Shown here piece after piece: positions 29,401 through 40,126 of a stretch of DNA of 64,000 nucleotides. Location: positions 682,001 to 746,000 of the forward strand of contig NZ_JAGTIS010000002.1 in NCBI RefSeq assembly GCF_018704125.1, in the 5' to 3' direction. The DNA is from Metapseudomonas boanensis. Lineage in GTDB: Bacteria > Pseudomonadota > Gammaproteobacteria > Pseudomonadales > Pseudomonadaceae. The notes under the pieces are model-generated. The model was not told the origin of the DNA. It saw only the letters and a list, made by a program, of their open reading frames with translations, and did not search any database. The position numbers were made by a program, and so were the translations under genes. Every line of letters begins with the position of its first letter. Position 1 is the stretch's first letter.

Positions 29401-29844
29401 ATGGCCAGCCTGTCACGCACGGATTTCACCTACTTTCACAACCTGCGCGTGCGCTGGGCGGAAGTGGACCCGCAGGGCATCGTCTTCAACGGTCACTACC
29501 TGACCTATGTGGACGTTGCCACGACTGAGTACTTTCGCACCCTGGATGTGGCATATCCGGCTGACCTGCAACGTGATGGCGGCGATTTCTTCGCGGTAAA
29601 GGCCCTTCTCGAGTACCACGCCCCGGCCCGGTACGACGACCTGCTGGACATCGGCGTCCGCGTCAGCCGCCTGGGTGGCGCAAGCTTGAACTTCCAGATC
29701 GGCATCTGGCGCGATGACTTGCAGCTGACGTCAGGGGAGATGGTCTATGTGCACGCCGACACCCACAACCGAACGAGCCGACGGCTACCCGACTGGCTGA
29801 GGGAGAGAGTCTTGCGCTTCGAGGGCCACGCCCCACAATTCTGA
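29401..29844 (+). CDS. Acyl-CoA thioesterase, YbgC/4HBT hot-dog family
   Basis: The protein has 147 residues with the 4-hydroxybenzoyl-CoA thioesterase signature RVRWAEVDPQGIVFNGHYLTYVD, where the aspartate is catalytic. The remainder keeps the single hot-dog fold. The natural acyl-CoA is not evident. It has its own place after the argB terminator and is convergent with the DUF4124 gene, only one base separating the two stops. Confidence 0.88.
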   Translation: MASLSRTDFTYFHNLRVRWAEVDPQGIVFNGHYLTYVDVATTEYFRTLDVAYPADLQRDGGDFFAVKALLEYHAPARYDDLLDIGVRVSRLGGASLNFQIGIWRDDLQLTSGEMVYVHADTHNRTSRRLPDWLRERVLRFEGHAPQF

Positions 29845-29845
29845 C

Positions 29846-30439
29846 TCAGGGAGTGGAGCCCAACAGCTCGGCCAGGCGGGCACGGTCAGCGGCGTAGCCG
29901 GTCTTGGCTTTTTCACTCTCGGCCTGGTAACGGGCGATCTCCTTGTCCAGTCGCTTCTGCTCTTCACGAAGGCGCTCCATCTGCGTCAGCAGATGCGCCG
30001 GAACGTCCTGCCCGCTCCGTTCGCTTTCGGCCGCCTGGCTCTGCAATCCGGTCAATTGCCTGCGCAAGGACTGCTGGTTGCCTTGCACCACCCCAATCAG
30101 GCCATCCAGCTCGGCGAGCTTGCGCTCCAGCGCACGATCAACGTCCTCGACGCTGGTGTAAAGACGCAGCAGCTGGGCATCTGAGCTGGCTCGCGCCTGC
30201 TCGTCCAGTTGACGCTGCATCTCCTCGCGACTGGGCGCGGGCGGTACGACCCGAACCACGCGCCCCTGGTCATTGAGCACTTCATAGCCCTTGCCGATGT
30301 ACTCCGGCGGCACGCCCTGCCGATTGAGCACTGTCACGCCCTTGTCATCGACATACCGATAAAGCTCGGCGGCACCGGCCAACGGGGCGATGGTCAGGCA
30401 CACCAGCAGGCTGACGCGAAGGGCATGTCGCTTCTGCAT
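29846..30439 (-). CDS. Exported DUF4124 coiled-coil protein
   Basis: The protein has 197 residues. A signal peptide (about 1-23) is followed by a DUF4124 module, ELYRYVDDKGVTVLNRQ. From about residue 65 the protein is a long charged coiled coil ending in YAADRARLAELL. DUF4124 proteins are envelope proteins of unknown role; some carry enzymatic domains, but none is present here. It lies downstream of pyrE on the same strand, with 23 bases between them. Confidence 0.75.
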   Translation of the reverse strand: MQKRHALRVSLLVCLTIAPLAGAAELYRYVDDKGVTVLNRQGVPPEYIGKGYEVLNDQGRVVRVVPPAPSREEMQRQLDEQARASSDAQLLRLYTSVEDVDRALERKLAELDGLIGVVQGNQQSLRRQLTGLQSQAAESERSGQDVPAHLLTQMERLREEQKRLDKEIARYQAESEKAKTGYAADRARLAELLGSTP

Positions 30440-30462
30440 GTGGACATCCCGCCCGGGAGGGC

Positions 30463-31104
30463 TCAGATCCCGAAGTTCGCGCGATAGGTTTCCACGGCGG
30501 GCAGGTGCTTTTTCAGCTCGGAATCACCTGCCAGATACTCCAGCACCTGCTCCAGGGACACGATGCTGACCACCGGCATGCCGAAGTCGCGCTCTACTTC
30601 CTGTATAGCTGAAAGTTCACCCTGGCCGCGCTCCTGACGGTTCAGCGCAATCAGCACGCCCGCCGCCTGGGCGCCCTGGGCCTGGATGATCTGCATGACT
30701 TCACGGATGGCGGTGCCAGCGGTGATCACGTCATCGACGATCAGCACACGCCCCTGCAAAGGGGCACCTACCAGGGTGCCGCCCTCGCCGTGGTCCTTGG
30801 CTTCCTTGCGGTTGAAGCACCAGGGCAGATCGAGCTGGTGATGTTCGGCCAGCGAGATCGCCGTTGCCGCTGCGAGCGGAATACCCTTGTAGGCCGGCCC
30901 GAACAGTACATCGAAAGAAATGCCGCTATCGACCACGGCAGCTGCGTAGAATCGCCCGAGCTGCGCCAGGGCAAGCCCGCTGTTGAACAGACCGGCATTG
31001 AAGAAATAAGGGCTGGTACGCCCGGATTTGAGAGTGAACTCACCGAAACGCAGTACTCCGCGCTCGATGGCAAAGCGAATGAATTCGCGCTGATACGCCT
31101 GCAT
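30463..31104 (-). CDS. pyrE: Orotate phosphoribosyltransferase
   Basis: The protein has 213 residues, normal for proteobacterial PyrE. The PRPP-binding motif is [16 protein letters not shown], and [18 protein letters not shown] and [13 protein letters not shown] are present. It makes OMP from orotate in UMP synthesis. It is divergent from crc, with 80 bases between the two starts. Confidence 0.97.
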   Translation of the reverse strand: MQAYQREFIRFAIERGVLRFGEFTLKSGRTSPYFFNAGLFNSGLALAQLGRFYAAAVVDSGISFDVLFGPAYKGIPLAAATAISLAEHHQLDLPWCFNRKEAKDHGEGGTLVGAPLQGRVLIVDDVITAGTAIREVMQIIQAQGAQAAGVLIALNRQERGQGELSAIQEVERDFGMPVVSIVSLEQVLEYLAGDSELKKHLPAVETYRANFGI

Positions 31105-31184
31105 GTAAAGCCTCGGACGGCACGGATTTAGCTAAATAGAAAGAGCTCGGGTATCATACACGCACGTGTTTTTGGGGGCCATTT

Positions 31185-31964
31185 ATGCGGATCATCAGTG
31201 TGAACGTGAATGGTATTCAAGCTGCCGCCGAGCGAGGACTCCTCAGCTGGCTGCAAGCGCAGAATGCCGACGTGATCTGCCTGCAAGATACCCGTGCCTC
31301 CGCCTTCGACCTGGACGACCCTGCCTTCCAACTGGATGGTTATTTCCTCTACGCCGGCGATGCTGAAGTTCCCACCCAAGGCGGTGTGGCGCTCTATTCG
31401 CGGTTACAACCCAAGGCGGTGATCTGGGGGCTCGGATTCGAGTCCTGTGATCGATACGGACGCTACCTGCAGGCAGATTTCGACAAAGTGAGCATCGCCA
31501 CCCTGCTGCTGCCTTCCGGGCAAGGCGGGGACGATAACCTGAACCACAAGTTCAAGTTCATGGACGACCTCACCCATTATCTGAACAAGCAACGGCGCAA
31601 GCGTCGCGAGTACATCTACTGTGGCTCGCTGTACGTTGCCCACCAGAAGCTGGACGTGAAGAACTGGCGCGACTGTCAGCAGCTTCCAGGCTTCCTGGCG
31701 CCCGAGCGTGCCTGGATGGACGAAGTGTTCGGCAACATGGGCTATGTGGATGCGCTGCGCGAAGTGAGCCGCGAGGGCGACCAGTACAGCTGGTGGCCGG
31801 ACAGCGAACAGGCCGAGATGCTCAACCTCGGCTGGCGCTTCGACTATCAGGTACTGACGCCCGGCCTGCGCCGTTTCGTGCGCAGCGCGCGCCTGCCACG
31901 GCAGCCGCGCTTCTCACAGCATGCGCCGCTGATCGTGGACTATGACTGGCTGCTGAGCGTCTGA
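31185..31964 (+). CDS. crc: Catabolite repression control protein Crc
   Basis: The protein has 259 residues and an exonuclease/endonuclease/phosphatase fold beginning RIISVNVNGIQAAAERGLLSWL. Crc lacks nuclease activity; it works with Hfq to hold A-rich mRNA leaders and block translation when preferred carbon sources are present. Possible targets in this window are noted in the findings. GGGGG lies before the ATG and a terminator follows. Confidence 0.96.
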   Translation: MRIISVNVNGIQAAAERGLLSWLQAQNADVICLQDTRASAFDLDDPAFQLDGYFLYAGDAEVPTQGGVALYSRLQPKAVIWGLGFESCDRYGRYLQADFDKVSIATLLLPSGQGGDDNLNHKFKFMDDLTHYLNKQRRKRREYIYCGSLYVAHQKLDVKNWRDCQQLPGFLAPERAWMDEVFGNMGYVDALREVSREGDQYSWWPDSEQAEMLNLGWRFDYQVLTPGLRRFVRSARLPRQPRFSQHAPLIVDYDWLLSV

Positions 31965-31970
31965 CGCACG

Positions 31971-31998
31971 AAAAAGCCGGCTTTCGAGCCGGCTTTTT
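31971..31998. terminator. Terminator of crc, bidirectional in form
   Basis: A 12-bp stem, AAAAAGCCGGCT (31971-31982) and AGCCGGCTTTTT (31987-31998), with a TTCG tetraloop. Confidence 0.92.
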
Positions 31999-32069
31999 CT
32001 TTGCTGGAGGTATGTATCCCGGAGGATTGGCTCAGCCCACCAGCCGCCATCACGCCAGGCTGATACGCT

Positions 32070-32435
32070 TTATTTCACCAACCGCCAGCAGAACGGATAA
32101 CGATAGGCCTGGCCTTCATTGGCCTTGATGCCCGCGATGATGGTCAGCACCAGCGCACCAATGCTGACCAGGCCGAGCAGCGGGAATCCGATCACCACCA
32201 GCATCAGCAGGAAACAGAGCACTACCGCCAAGGCGACGGTGATCTGGAAGTTCAGTGCTTCCTTGCCCTGGGCATCGACGAACGGATCGAGGTCCTTCTT
32301 GATCTGCCAGACGATCAACGGCCCCAGCAGGTTGCCGAAGGGGAAGACCAGTCCGAGGAAGGCGGAGAAATGGCAGAACATCGCCCACTGCCGCACTTCC
32401 TGGCTTGGAGGCTGAGTTTGAGTGAGTTCGTCCAT
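32070..32435 (-). CDS. DUF4870 small membrane protein
   Basis: The protein has 121 residues with three hydrophobic segments (about 20-45, 68-88 and 88-108). The motif WAMFCHFSAFLGLVFPFGNLLGPL and the later DAQGKEALNFQIT are the signature of DUF4870, a Tic20-like family of unknown function. It lies downstream of rph on the same strand, with 25 bases between, so the two are likely cotranscribed. Confidence 0.82.
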   Translation of the reverse strand: MDELTQTQPPSQEVRQWAMFCHFSAFLGLVFPFGNLLGPLIVWQIKKDLDPFVDAQGKEALNFQITVALAVVLCFLLMLVVIGFPLLGLVSIGALVLTIIAGIKANEGQAYRYPFCWRLVK

Positions 32436-32460
32436 GTACCTGCCCCTCCTCTGCTGATGG

Positions 32461-33180
32461 TCAGTCGGCCAGCACAGCCCGCTGGAGTTCGAAGAGCTCG
32501 CCGAGGCCCTTGCGCGCCAGGTCCAGCATTGCGGTCAGTTCCTCGGGCTGGAAGGGTGTGCCCTCGGCCGTGCCCTGTACCTCGATGAAGCCGCCAGCGC
32601 TGGTCATTACCACGTTGAGATCGGTCTCGGCAGCCGCGTCTTCCAGATAGTCCAGGTCCAGCACCGGCTCGCCCTGATAGATGCCCACGGATACGGCGGC
32701 GACCATCTGCTTCAACGGCTCGCCCTTCAGCGCACCACGCTTTTTCAGCACCTTCAGCGCGTCAACCAGGGCCACCATAGCGCCAGTGATGGAAGCGGTA
32801 CGGGTACCGCCATCAGCCTGGATCACGTCGCAATCGAGGTAGATGGTGTTCTCGCCCAGCTTGCTCATGTCCAGGGCGGCACGCAGCGAGCGGCCGATCA
32901 GGCGCTGGATTTCCAGGGTGCGGCCGCCCTGCTTGCCACGGCTGGCCTCACGCTGGTTACGCTCGCCGGTGGAGCGCGGCAGCATGCCGTACTCAGCCGT
33001 CAGCCAGCCCTGACCTTGCCCCTTGAGGAAGCGCGGCACACCGGACTCGACGCTGGCCGTGCAGATCACTTTGGTATCCCCGAACTCAACCAGCACCGAG
33101 CCTTCTGCATGCTTGGTGTAATTGCGGGTGATGCGGATCGAGCGCAGCTGATCAGCTGTGCGGCCACTGGGACGTTTCAT
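32461..33180 (-). CDS. rph: Ribonuclease PH
   Basis: From ATG 33180 the protein has 239 residues starting [14 protein letters not shown]; the upstream open frame overlaps yicC and is not coding. The phosphorolytic RNase PH fold shows [37 protein letters not shown] and [20 protein letters not shown]. It trims the 3' ends of tRNA precursors. It is divergent from yicC. Confidence 0.97.
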   Translation of the reverse strand: MKRPSGRTADQLRSIRITRNYTKHAEGSVLVEFGDTKVICTASVESGVPRFLKGQGQGWLTAEYGMLPRSTGERNQREASRGKQGGRTLEIQRLIGRSLRAALDMSKLGENTIYLDCDVIQADGGTRTASITGAMVALVDALKVLKKRGALKGEPLKQMVAAVSVGIYQGEPVLDLDYLEDAAAETDLNVVMTSAGGFIEVQGTAEGTPFQPEELTAMLDLARKGLGELFELQRAVLAD

Positions 33181-33318
33181 CGGGGTATACCTGTACGGGA
33201 GGAGTCTGCCGGCCATTATAGAGACCTCTCGCCCGGTGGGACATCGCCACGTTGGGAGTGATGGGTCCGGCTGGGCTACAATCGCCTCCTTCGATCGACC
33301 ACACCAGAAGGAAATCCC

Positions 33319-34814
<1,496 letters not shown>

Positions 34815-34821
34815 TGATCGA

Positions 34822-34850
34822 GGGGAGGCGCTGAAATCAGCGCTTCCCTT
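34822..34850 (+). terminator. Hairpin after gmk
   Basis: The stem runs 34822-34834 with 34837-34849, thirteen pairs including two G-U. A six-T run appears only some 12 bases later, so termination may be partial. Confidence 0.6.
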
Positions 34851-34936
34851 AATGCTGGTGATTTTTTAGACTATTCAGTCCGCTCGCCCTTTCGGGCAAA
34901 GCATTTGCCATTCAATTCTGTGCTACGAGGAACACC

Positions 34937-35200
34937 ATGGCCCGCGTTACCGTTGAAGACTGCCTGGACAACGTCGATAACCGCTTTGAGCTGGTCATGC
35001 TTGCCACCAAGCGTTCCCGTCAACTGGCCACCGGCGGCAAAGAGCCCAAGGTAGCCTGGGAAAACGACAAGCCTACCGTCGTTGCCCTGCGTGAAATCGC
35101 TGCAGGCCTGGTCGACTATGACGTCATAGCCCAGGAAGACATCGTCGAAGATGAACCGCTGTTCGCTGCTTTCGAGGACGAGGCCAACGAGGCCCTCTGA
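34937..35200 (+). CDS. rpoZ: RNA polymerase omega subunit
   Basis: The protein has 87 residues beginning [20 protein letters not shown] and containing [11 protein letters not shown] and [19 protein letters not shown], the standard omega sequence. Omega stabilises the beta' subunit and forms part of one ppGpp site. It precedes spoT, as in E. coli. Confidence 0.98.
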   Translation: MARVTVEDCLDNVDNRFELVMLATKRSRQLATGGKEPKVAWENDKPTVVALREIAAGLVDYDVIAQEDIVEDEPLFAAFEDEANEAL

Positions 35201-35260
35201 GTCCATGCCTGGTCGACGTCGTAAAGCCCAGGATCGCAGCGGCTGGCCAGGAGTGATGCC

Positions 35261-37369
35261 TTGCCGAGCATAGATGCCCTCGCCGAACGACTTTCGACCT
35301 ACCTCGGCGCCGATCAGGTCAACCTGGTGCGCCGAGCTTATTTCTATGCCGAGCAAGCCCATGATGGGCAACGCCGGCGTAGCGGCGAAGCCTACGTCAC
35401 CCATCCCCTCGCCGTAGCCAGCATCCTGGCCGACATGCACATGGACCATCAGAGCCTGATGGCCGCGATGCTGCATGACGTGATCGAGGACACAGGCATT
35501 GCCAAGGAAGCCCTCAGCGGGCAATTCGGCGAAACCGTCGCCGAACTGGTGGATGGGGTCAGCAAGCTGACCCAAATGAACTTCGAGTCCAAGGCCGAGG
35601 CCCAGGCCGAGAACTTCCAGAAGATGGCCATGGCCATGGCCCGCGACATCCGCGTGATCCTGGTCAAGCTGGCTGACCGCTTGCACAACATGCGCACCCT
35701 GGAAGTGCTTTCCGGCGAGAAGCGTCGCCGCATCGCCAAGGAAACTCTGGAAATCTACGCCCCTATCGCCAACCGGCTGGGCATGCATAGCATGCGCGTG
35801 GAGTTCGAGGACCTCGGCTTCAAGGCCATGCACCCGATGCGTTCGGAGCGCATCCGTGCCGCTGTGCGGCGCGCACGCGGCAATCGCAAGGAAATCGTCA
35901 ACAAGATCGAGCAATCGCTGACCAACTGCCTGCGTCGCGAAGGCATGGAAGGCGAAGTGATCGGTCGCGAGAAACACCTGTACAGCATCTACAAGAAGAT
36001 GCGTGGCAAGCGCCGGGCGTTCAACGAGATCATGGACGTCTACGCCTTCCGCATCATCGTCGACAAGGTCGACACCTGCTACCGCGTGCTCGGCGCGGTG
36101 CACAACCTGTACAAGCCGCTGCCCGGCCGCTTCAAGGACTACATCGCGATTCCCAAGGCCAACGGCTACCAGTCGCTGCACACCACCCTGTTCGGCATGC
36201 ACGGCGTGCCCATCGAAATCCAGATTCGCACCCGCGAAATGGAAGAGATGGCCAACAACGGCATCGCCGCGCACTGGCTGTACAAGTCCAGCGAGGACGA
36301 CCAGCCCAAGGGCACCCATGCCCGCGCCCGCCAATGGGTGAAAGGCGTGCTGGAACTCCAGCAGCGCGCAGGAAACTCTCTCGAATTCATCGAGAGCGTG
36401 AAGATCGACCTGTTTCCGGATGAGGTCTACGTCTTCACGCCGAAGGGCCGCATCATGGAGTTGCCGAAAGGCTCCACTGCGGTCGATTTCGCCTACGCGG
36501 TGCATACCGATGTCGGCAACACCTGCATCGCCTGCCGCATCAACCGACGCCTGGCACCACTCTCCGAACCACTGCAGAGCGGCGAGACGGTCGAGATCGT
36601 CACTGCACCGGGCGCCCGCCCGAACCCGGCCTGGCTCAACTTCGTGGTCACCGGCAAGGCGCGCACGCATATCCGCCATGCGCTCAAGCAACAGCGCCGC
36701 TCCGAATCCATCAGCCTGGGCGAACGCCTGCTGAACAAGGCCCTGGCCGGCTTCGAGAGCCATCTGGACAAGATTGTCCCCGAACGGGTCCAGGCCATCC
36801 TCACCGAGTATCGCCAGGAAGTCATCGAAGACCTGCTCGAGGACATTGGCCTCGGCAACCGCATGGCCTATGTGGTGGCTCGCCGCCTGCTGGCCAGCGA
36901 CGGCGAGCAGTTGCCGAGCCCTGAAGGCCCGCTGGCTATCCGCGGCACCGAGGGTCTGGTGCTGAGCTATGCCAAGTGCTGTACGCCAATCCCTGGCGAC
37001 CCCATCGTCGGGCATCTGTCCGCCGGCAAGGGCATGGTCGTGCATCTGGAGAGCTGCAAGAACATCGGTGAGATCCGCCACAATCCGGAAAAGTGCATCC
37101 AGCTGTCCTGGGCCAAGGATGTGGCAGGCGAATTCAATGTCGAGCTGCGCGTCGAGCTGGAACACCAGCGCGGCCTGATCGCCCTGCTCGCCAGCAGCGT
37201 CAACGCCGCCGACGGCAACATCGAGAAGATCAGCATGGACGAGCGCGATGGCCGCATCAGCGTGGTCCAGCTGGTGGTCAGCGTGCATGATCGCGTGCAC
37301 CTGGCCCGCGTCATCAAGAAGCTGCGCGCACTGAAGGGTGTGATCCGCATCACCCGTGTACGCGCCTAG
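35261..37369 (+). CDS. spoT: Bifunctional (p)ppGpp synthetase/hydrolase SpoT
   Basis: From TTG 35261 the protein has 702 residues. GGAG lies about seven bases before TTG, and the nearby ATG 35256 is out of frame. The hydrolase domain has THPLAVASIL and LHDVIEDTG. The synthetase domain has the GRFKDYIAIPKANGYQSLHT block, so both activities look possible. A TGS domain (DEVYVFTPKGRIMELP) and a C-terminal ACT domain (FNVELRVELEHQRGLIALLAS) follow. It balances alarmone levels during nutrient stress. Confidence 0.97.
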   Translation: MPSIDALAERLSTYLGADQVNLVRRAYFYAEQAHDGQRRRSGEAYVTHPLAVASILADMHMDHQSLMAAMLHDVIEDTGIAKEALSGQFGETVAELVDGVSKLTQMNFESKAEAQAENFQKMAMAMARDIRVILVKLADRLHNMRTLEVLSGEKRRRIAKETLEIYAPIANRLGMHSMRVEFEDLGFKAMHPMRSERIRAAVRRARGNRKEIVNKIEQSLTNCLRREGMEGEVIGREKHLYSIYKKMRGKRRAFNEIMDVYAFRIIVDKVDTCYRVLGAVHNLYKPLPGRFKDYIAIPKANGYQSLHTTLFGMHGVPIEIQIRTREMEEMANNGIAAHWLYKSSEDDQPKGTHARARQWVKGVLELQQRAGNSLEFIESVKIDLFPDEVYVFTPKGRIMELPKGSTAVDFAYAVHTDVGNTCIACRINRRLAPLSEPLQSGETVEIVTAPGARPNPAWLNFVVTGKARTHIRHALKQQRRSESISLGERLLNKALAGFESHLDKIVPERVQAILTEYRQEVIEDLLEDIGLGNRMAYVVARRLLASDGEQLPSPEGPLAIRGTEGLVLSYAKCCTPIPGDPIVGHLSAGKGMVVHLESCKNIGEIRHNPEKCIQLSWAKDVAGEFNVELRVELEHQRGLIALLASSVNAADGNIEKISMDERDGRISVVQLVVSVHDRVHLARVIKKLRALKGVIRITRVRA

Positions 37370-37468
37370 CAACCTATCGATAAACGTAGCGAACGCAGGC
37401 TGTGTGCAGCCCAATGCCGCCGTTTTTCAATAGACTGCCAAGCCTTAAACAAGACCAAGGAGTTCCAC

Positions 37469-37849
37469 ATGAGCAAGACCGTCATTACCAGCGACAAGGC
37501 CCCTGCAGCCATCGGCACTTACTCCCAGGCGATCAAGGCCGGTAACACCGTCTACATGTCCGGCCAGATCCCGCTGGACCCCAAGACCATGGAGCTGGTG
37601 GAAGGATTCGAAGCCCAGACCGTTCAGGTGTTCGAAAACCTGAAAGCCGTCGCGGAAGCTGCTGGCGGCTCCTTCAAGGACATCGTCAAGCTCAACATCT
37701 TCCTCACCGACCTGTCCCACTTCGCCAAGGTCAATGAGATCATGGGCCGCTACTTCGAGCAGCCCTACCCCGCCCGCGCAGCCATCGGCGTCGCCGCCCT
37801 GCCGCGCGGCTCGCAAGTGGAAATGGACGCCATCCTGGTGCTGGAATAA
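37469..37849 (+). CDS. ridA: RidA, reactive intermediate deaminase
   Basis: The protein has 126 residues and is the archetypal RidA form: [41 protein letters not shown] and the arginine in [14 protein letters not shown]. RidA hydrolyses 2-aminoacrylate and similar enamines that damage PLP enzymes. It follows spoT, as is common in gammaproteobacteria, where it is often called YjgF. It is not the same subgroup as the protein beside dadA. Confidence 0.95.
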   Translation: MSKTVITSDKAPAAIGTYSQAIKAGNTVYMSGQIPLDPKTMELVEGFEAQTVQVFENLKAVAEAAGGSFKDIVKLNIFLTDLSHFAKVNEIMGRYFEQPYPARAAIGVAALPRGSQVEMDAILVLE

Positions 37850-37857
37850 GCCCCACC

Positions 37858-37878
37858 GGCGGGGCCCCGCGCCCCGCC
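37858..37878. other. GC-rich hairpin after ridA
   Basis: GGCGGGG (37858-37864) pairs with CCCCGCC (37872-37878). It has no T-run and lies 30 bases before the lipoprotein ATG. It may be a weak terminator. Confidence 0.35.
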
Positions 37879-37908
37879 TCCCCTGCAGTTTGCGGAAAGG
37901 ACCCCTTC

Positions 37909-38643
37909 ATGCGTCACGCCCTCACCTTGCTGGCCAGCGCCCTCATTCTGGGCGGCTGCTCCAGCGCTCCCTCCGACCCCAGCGGCATCTGGATCAACCA
38001 GGCAGCGATCGATGCTGCCTCCCAGGACGGTAAGCTGCGTGAATCGCTCCTGGCCTACGGACCCAACCTCGAGTGGCAGATCGACGGAAAAACCGGGGAG
38101 GCCAAATACAGCAATGGCTTCGAACTGGGTGAAGGTCGCCTGGTACCGCAGGATGACGGCAACTGGCAGGTGGACTTCTACGGCGATTACCACGAAAGGC
38201 TCGAAGTCGACGGCGACGAGCTGGTCCAGCTCGCCAGTGAAAGCCTGCCAGAGCAGCGTTTCGTTCATCCCGAGCAGGCCCCGGCAGAGGGTGCCCCGCC
38301 AGGCAGCAGCTTCGAGCACGCGCTCTATGCCTCTTATCTAGGAGGCACCTGGACCATCAGTGAGGGCCAAGGCCAGGGCGGCCTGGTGAAGTTCAATGCT
38401 GACGGCAGCCTGGAAGGCCTGCCCGGCGCTGATCGCTATGCCCTCTGCCTGGCAGGTGATTGCGCAGCGATGAGCGGCGAAAACGACAGCATCTGGCTGC
38501 AACAGGGCAATCAGGGGCGCGCCTGGATCTTCGTCCATGACGGCGACGAACTGGAAATCCTCGAAGCACGTAACAGTGCCCAGACCGACGAGATGCCCGA
38601 ATACACGCCCGGCAAGCGCGCCTGGCTACTGGAACGCGACTGA
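37909..38643 (+). CDS. Putative lipoprotein of unknown function
   Basis: The protein has 244 residues. The signal peptide ends in a lipobox, LILGGC, with the lipid-bearing cysteine near residue 17. The mature part begins SSAPSDPSGIW. I recognise no domain. It contains two similar stretches built on GIWINQAAIDAA and GTWTISEGQGQGGLVKFN, which may be two lipocalin-like or beta-rich repeats. The 3' end overlaps the convergent LysE-family gene by 18 bases. Confidence 0.75.
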   Translation: MRHALTLLASALILGGCSSAPSDPSGIWINQAAIDAASQDGKLRESLLAYGPNLEWQIDGKTGEAKYSNGFELGEGRLVPQDDGNWQVDFYGDYHERLEVDGDELVQLASESLPEQRFVHPEQAPAEGAPPGSSFEHALYASYLGGTWTISEGQGQGGLVKFNADGSLEGLPGADRYALCLAGDCAAMSGENDSIWLQQGNQGRAWIFVHDGDELEILEARNSAQTDEMPEYTPGKRAWLLERD

Positions 38644-39255
38644 TACGCTGACCATCAGCCAGCCACCAAGCAGCAGCAACAGGCAGCCGCACAGCCTATC
38701 CAGCGTGCCGACCCGCTGCTGCAGCCATCGACGCCAGCGTCCATGGCCAAGCAACCGCACCAGGGCCATATCCCACGCCAGCACCACCGTGGTCATCCAA
38801 CCCATGCTGAGCAGCAGCCCCCAATCCGACATCGTGCTGTTGCGCAGGACACCGAACAAGCCGGCGTAGAAGATCGGCAACTTGGGGTTCAGGCTGCTGG
38901 CCAGGAATCCCTCTCCAAGCCCCACACGCCAGGAGCCTTGTCCCACAGCCAGGGCCTCCGGTAGCTCGAGTGTGCGCTGTGCCAGCAGGGCCCGCCCGCC
39001 AATCCAGACGAAATAGGCCCCGCCGAGAATCTGCAGCGCCATCCACATAGTGCCTTCAGAAGACGGCATGGCACTCATCGCCAGCAATACCAGCAGCATG
39101 CTCGAAAGGTTGGCCAGGGCGATCCCGACCGCGCAGCCATCAGCATGACGGACACCTTTGAGCAACGCGGCGCGGAGTAACAGGAAGAAGTCAGGACCGG
39201 GAGACAGCAAGGCGACGAAATGGGTGCTGGCAACCAGCAGAAACAGTGCAAGCAA
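38626..39255 (-). CDS. LysE/RhtB-family amino acid exporter
   Basis: The protein has 209 residues and about six hydrophobic helices. The LysE superfamily signature LLSPGPDFFLLLRAALLKGVRHA is at about 17-40, and SSLNPKLPIFYAGLF is present. Members export lysine, threonine, homoserine and related compounds. It lies downstream of an AraC regulator on the same strand, with 68 bases between, and is likely under its control. Confidence 0.86.
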   Translation of the reverse strand: MLALFLLVASTHFVALLSPGPDFFLLLRAALLKGVRHADGCAVGIALANLSSMLLVLLAMSAMPSSEGTMWMALQILGGAYFVWIGGRALLAQRTLELPEALAVGQGSWRVGLGEGFLASSLNPKLPIFYAGLFGVLRNSTMSDWGLLLSMGWMTTVVLAWDMALVRLLGHGRWRRWLQQRVGTLDRLCGCLLLLLGGWLMVSVSVAFQ

Positions 39256-39323
39256 GGCACGGCCCTCCGAAGAACAGGGCGGCCAGTATCGAAACTCGGC
39301 GGATGGTCGGTCTTGGAAGAAAC

Positions 39324-40124
39324 TCAGGTCCTGGCGACGCGCCGGAAATGACCGGGCGTCACGCCCGTAAAGCGCTTGAAGGTGCTGGAGAAATGCGCTT
39401 GGTCGTAGAAACCCAGCGCCAGCGCGACGTCCAGCGGCGACTGGTCGCCCAATAGCAGCCGCTTGGCCTCGCGTACCCGGCGCTGCAGCAGGTACGTGTG
39501 TGGCGGCACCCCATACACTCGCCGAAAGGCCTCGATCAGGTGTCGAGGATGGCGATGTACCAGGCTGGCCAGCTGGTCGAGGCTGACCGCCTCCGCGAAG
39601 TTCTCTTCGAGGTAATCACGCAGGAAGGCCGTCATCCCGCCATCCCGGGGTGACAGTGCAGCAGCCCGCAAGCCACCATGGAGGACGAATACCCGCTCGA
39701 GCACCTCCAGCAATTCGCTTTCCAGCGCCAGTGCATCGCCGCGCTCGAACTCGACAGCCAGGCGCGCCAGTCCGGCCGCGACGGAGCCGTCATCGGCCGG
39801 GTTCAGCTCAAGGAACCCCCTCGGCAGCTGTTTGCGCCCGAGCAGGGCTGGCAAGCGGGATTCCTCGACGTAGAGCATGCGATAGACCAGGCGTGGCGAT
39901 ACCGCGTGGCCCGTGTGTGGCTCTTCAGGGTTCATCAGCGACAGCGTTCCAGCCGGCAGCGCGTGGCGGCCCCCTCGGCACTGGTAGCCGCCGACGCCCT
40001 GGAGAATCGCCCCCACGGCGAAAGCATCATGACTGTGCCGACCGAACGGCTGTCCGGAGAAATCCGCATGGAACAGCTCAACGCCGGGCAACCAGGGGCG
40101 CGCCTGCAGGCGGTTGCCATCCAT
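39324..40124 (-). CDS. AraC-family regulator with cupin sensor
   Basis: The protein has 266 residues. The N-terminal AraC-binding cupin (about 10-140) reads FGRHSHDAFAVGAILQG and PAGTLSLMNPEEPHTG. The C-terminal AraC DNA-binding domain has two helix-turn-helices, SLDQLASLVHRHPRHLIEAFRR and SPLDVALALGFYDQAHFSSTFKRF. It probably controls the adjacent LysE-family exporter. Its start is two bases from the stop of the SDR gene upstream, so the three form an operon. Confidence 0.87.
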   Translation of the reverse strand: MDGNRLQARPWLPGVELFHADFSGQPFGRHSHDAFAVGAILQGVGGYQCRGGRHALPAGTLSLMNPEEPHTGHAVSPRLVYRMLYVEESRLPALLGRKQLPRGFLELNPADDGSVAAGLARLAVEFERGDALALESELLEVLERVFVLHGGLRAAALSPRDGGMTAFLRDYLEENFAEAVSLDQLASLVHRHPRHLIEAFRRVYGVPPHTYLLQRRVREAKRLLLGDQSPLDVALALGFYDQAHFSSTFKRFTGVTPGHFRRVART

Positions 40125-40126
40125 GC

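Noticed and set aside
34871-37414. An 847-codon open frame on the minus strand
   Set aside because: It lies opposite rpoZ and spoT, whose products are unmistakable. Long antisense frames are expected at this GC content, and its His/Asp/Gln-rich translation resembles no protein.
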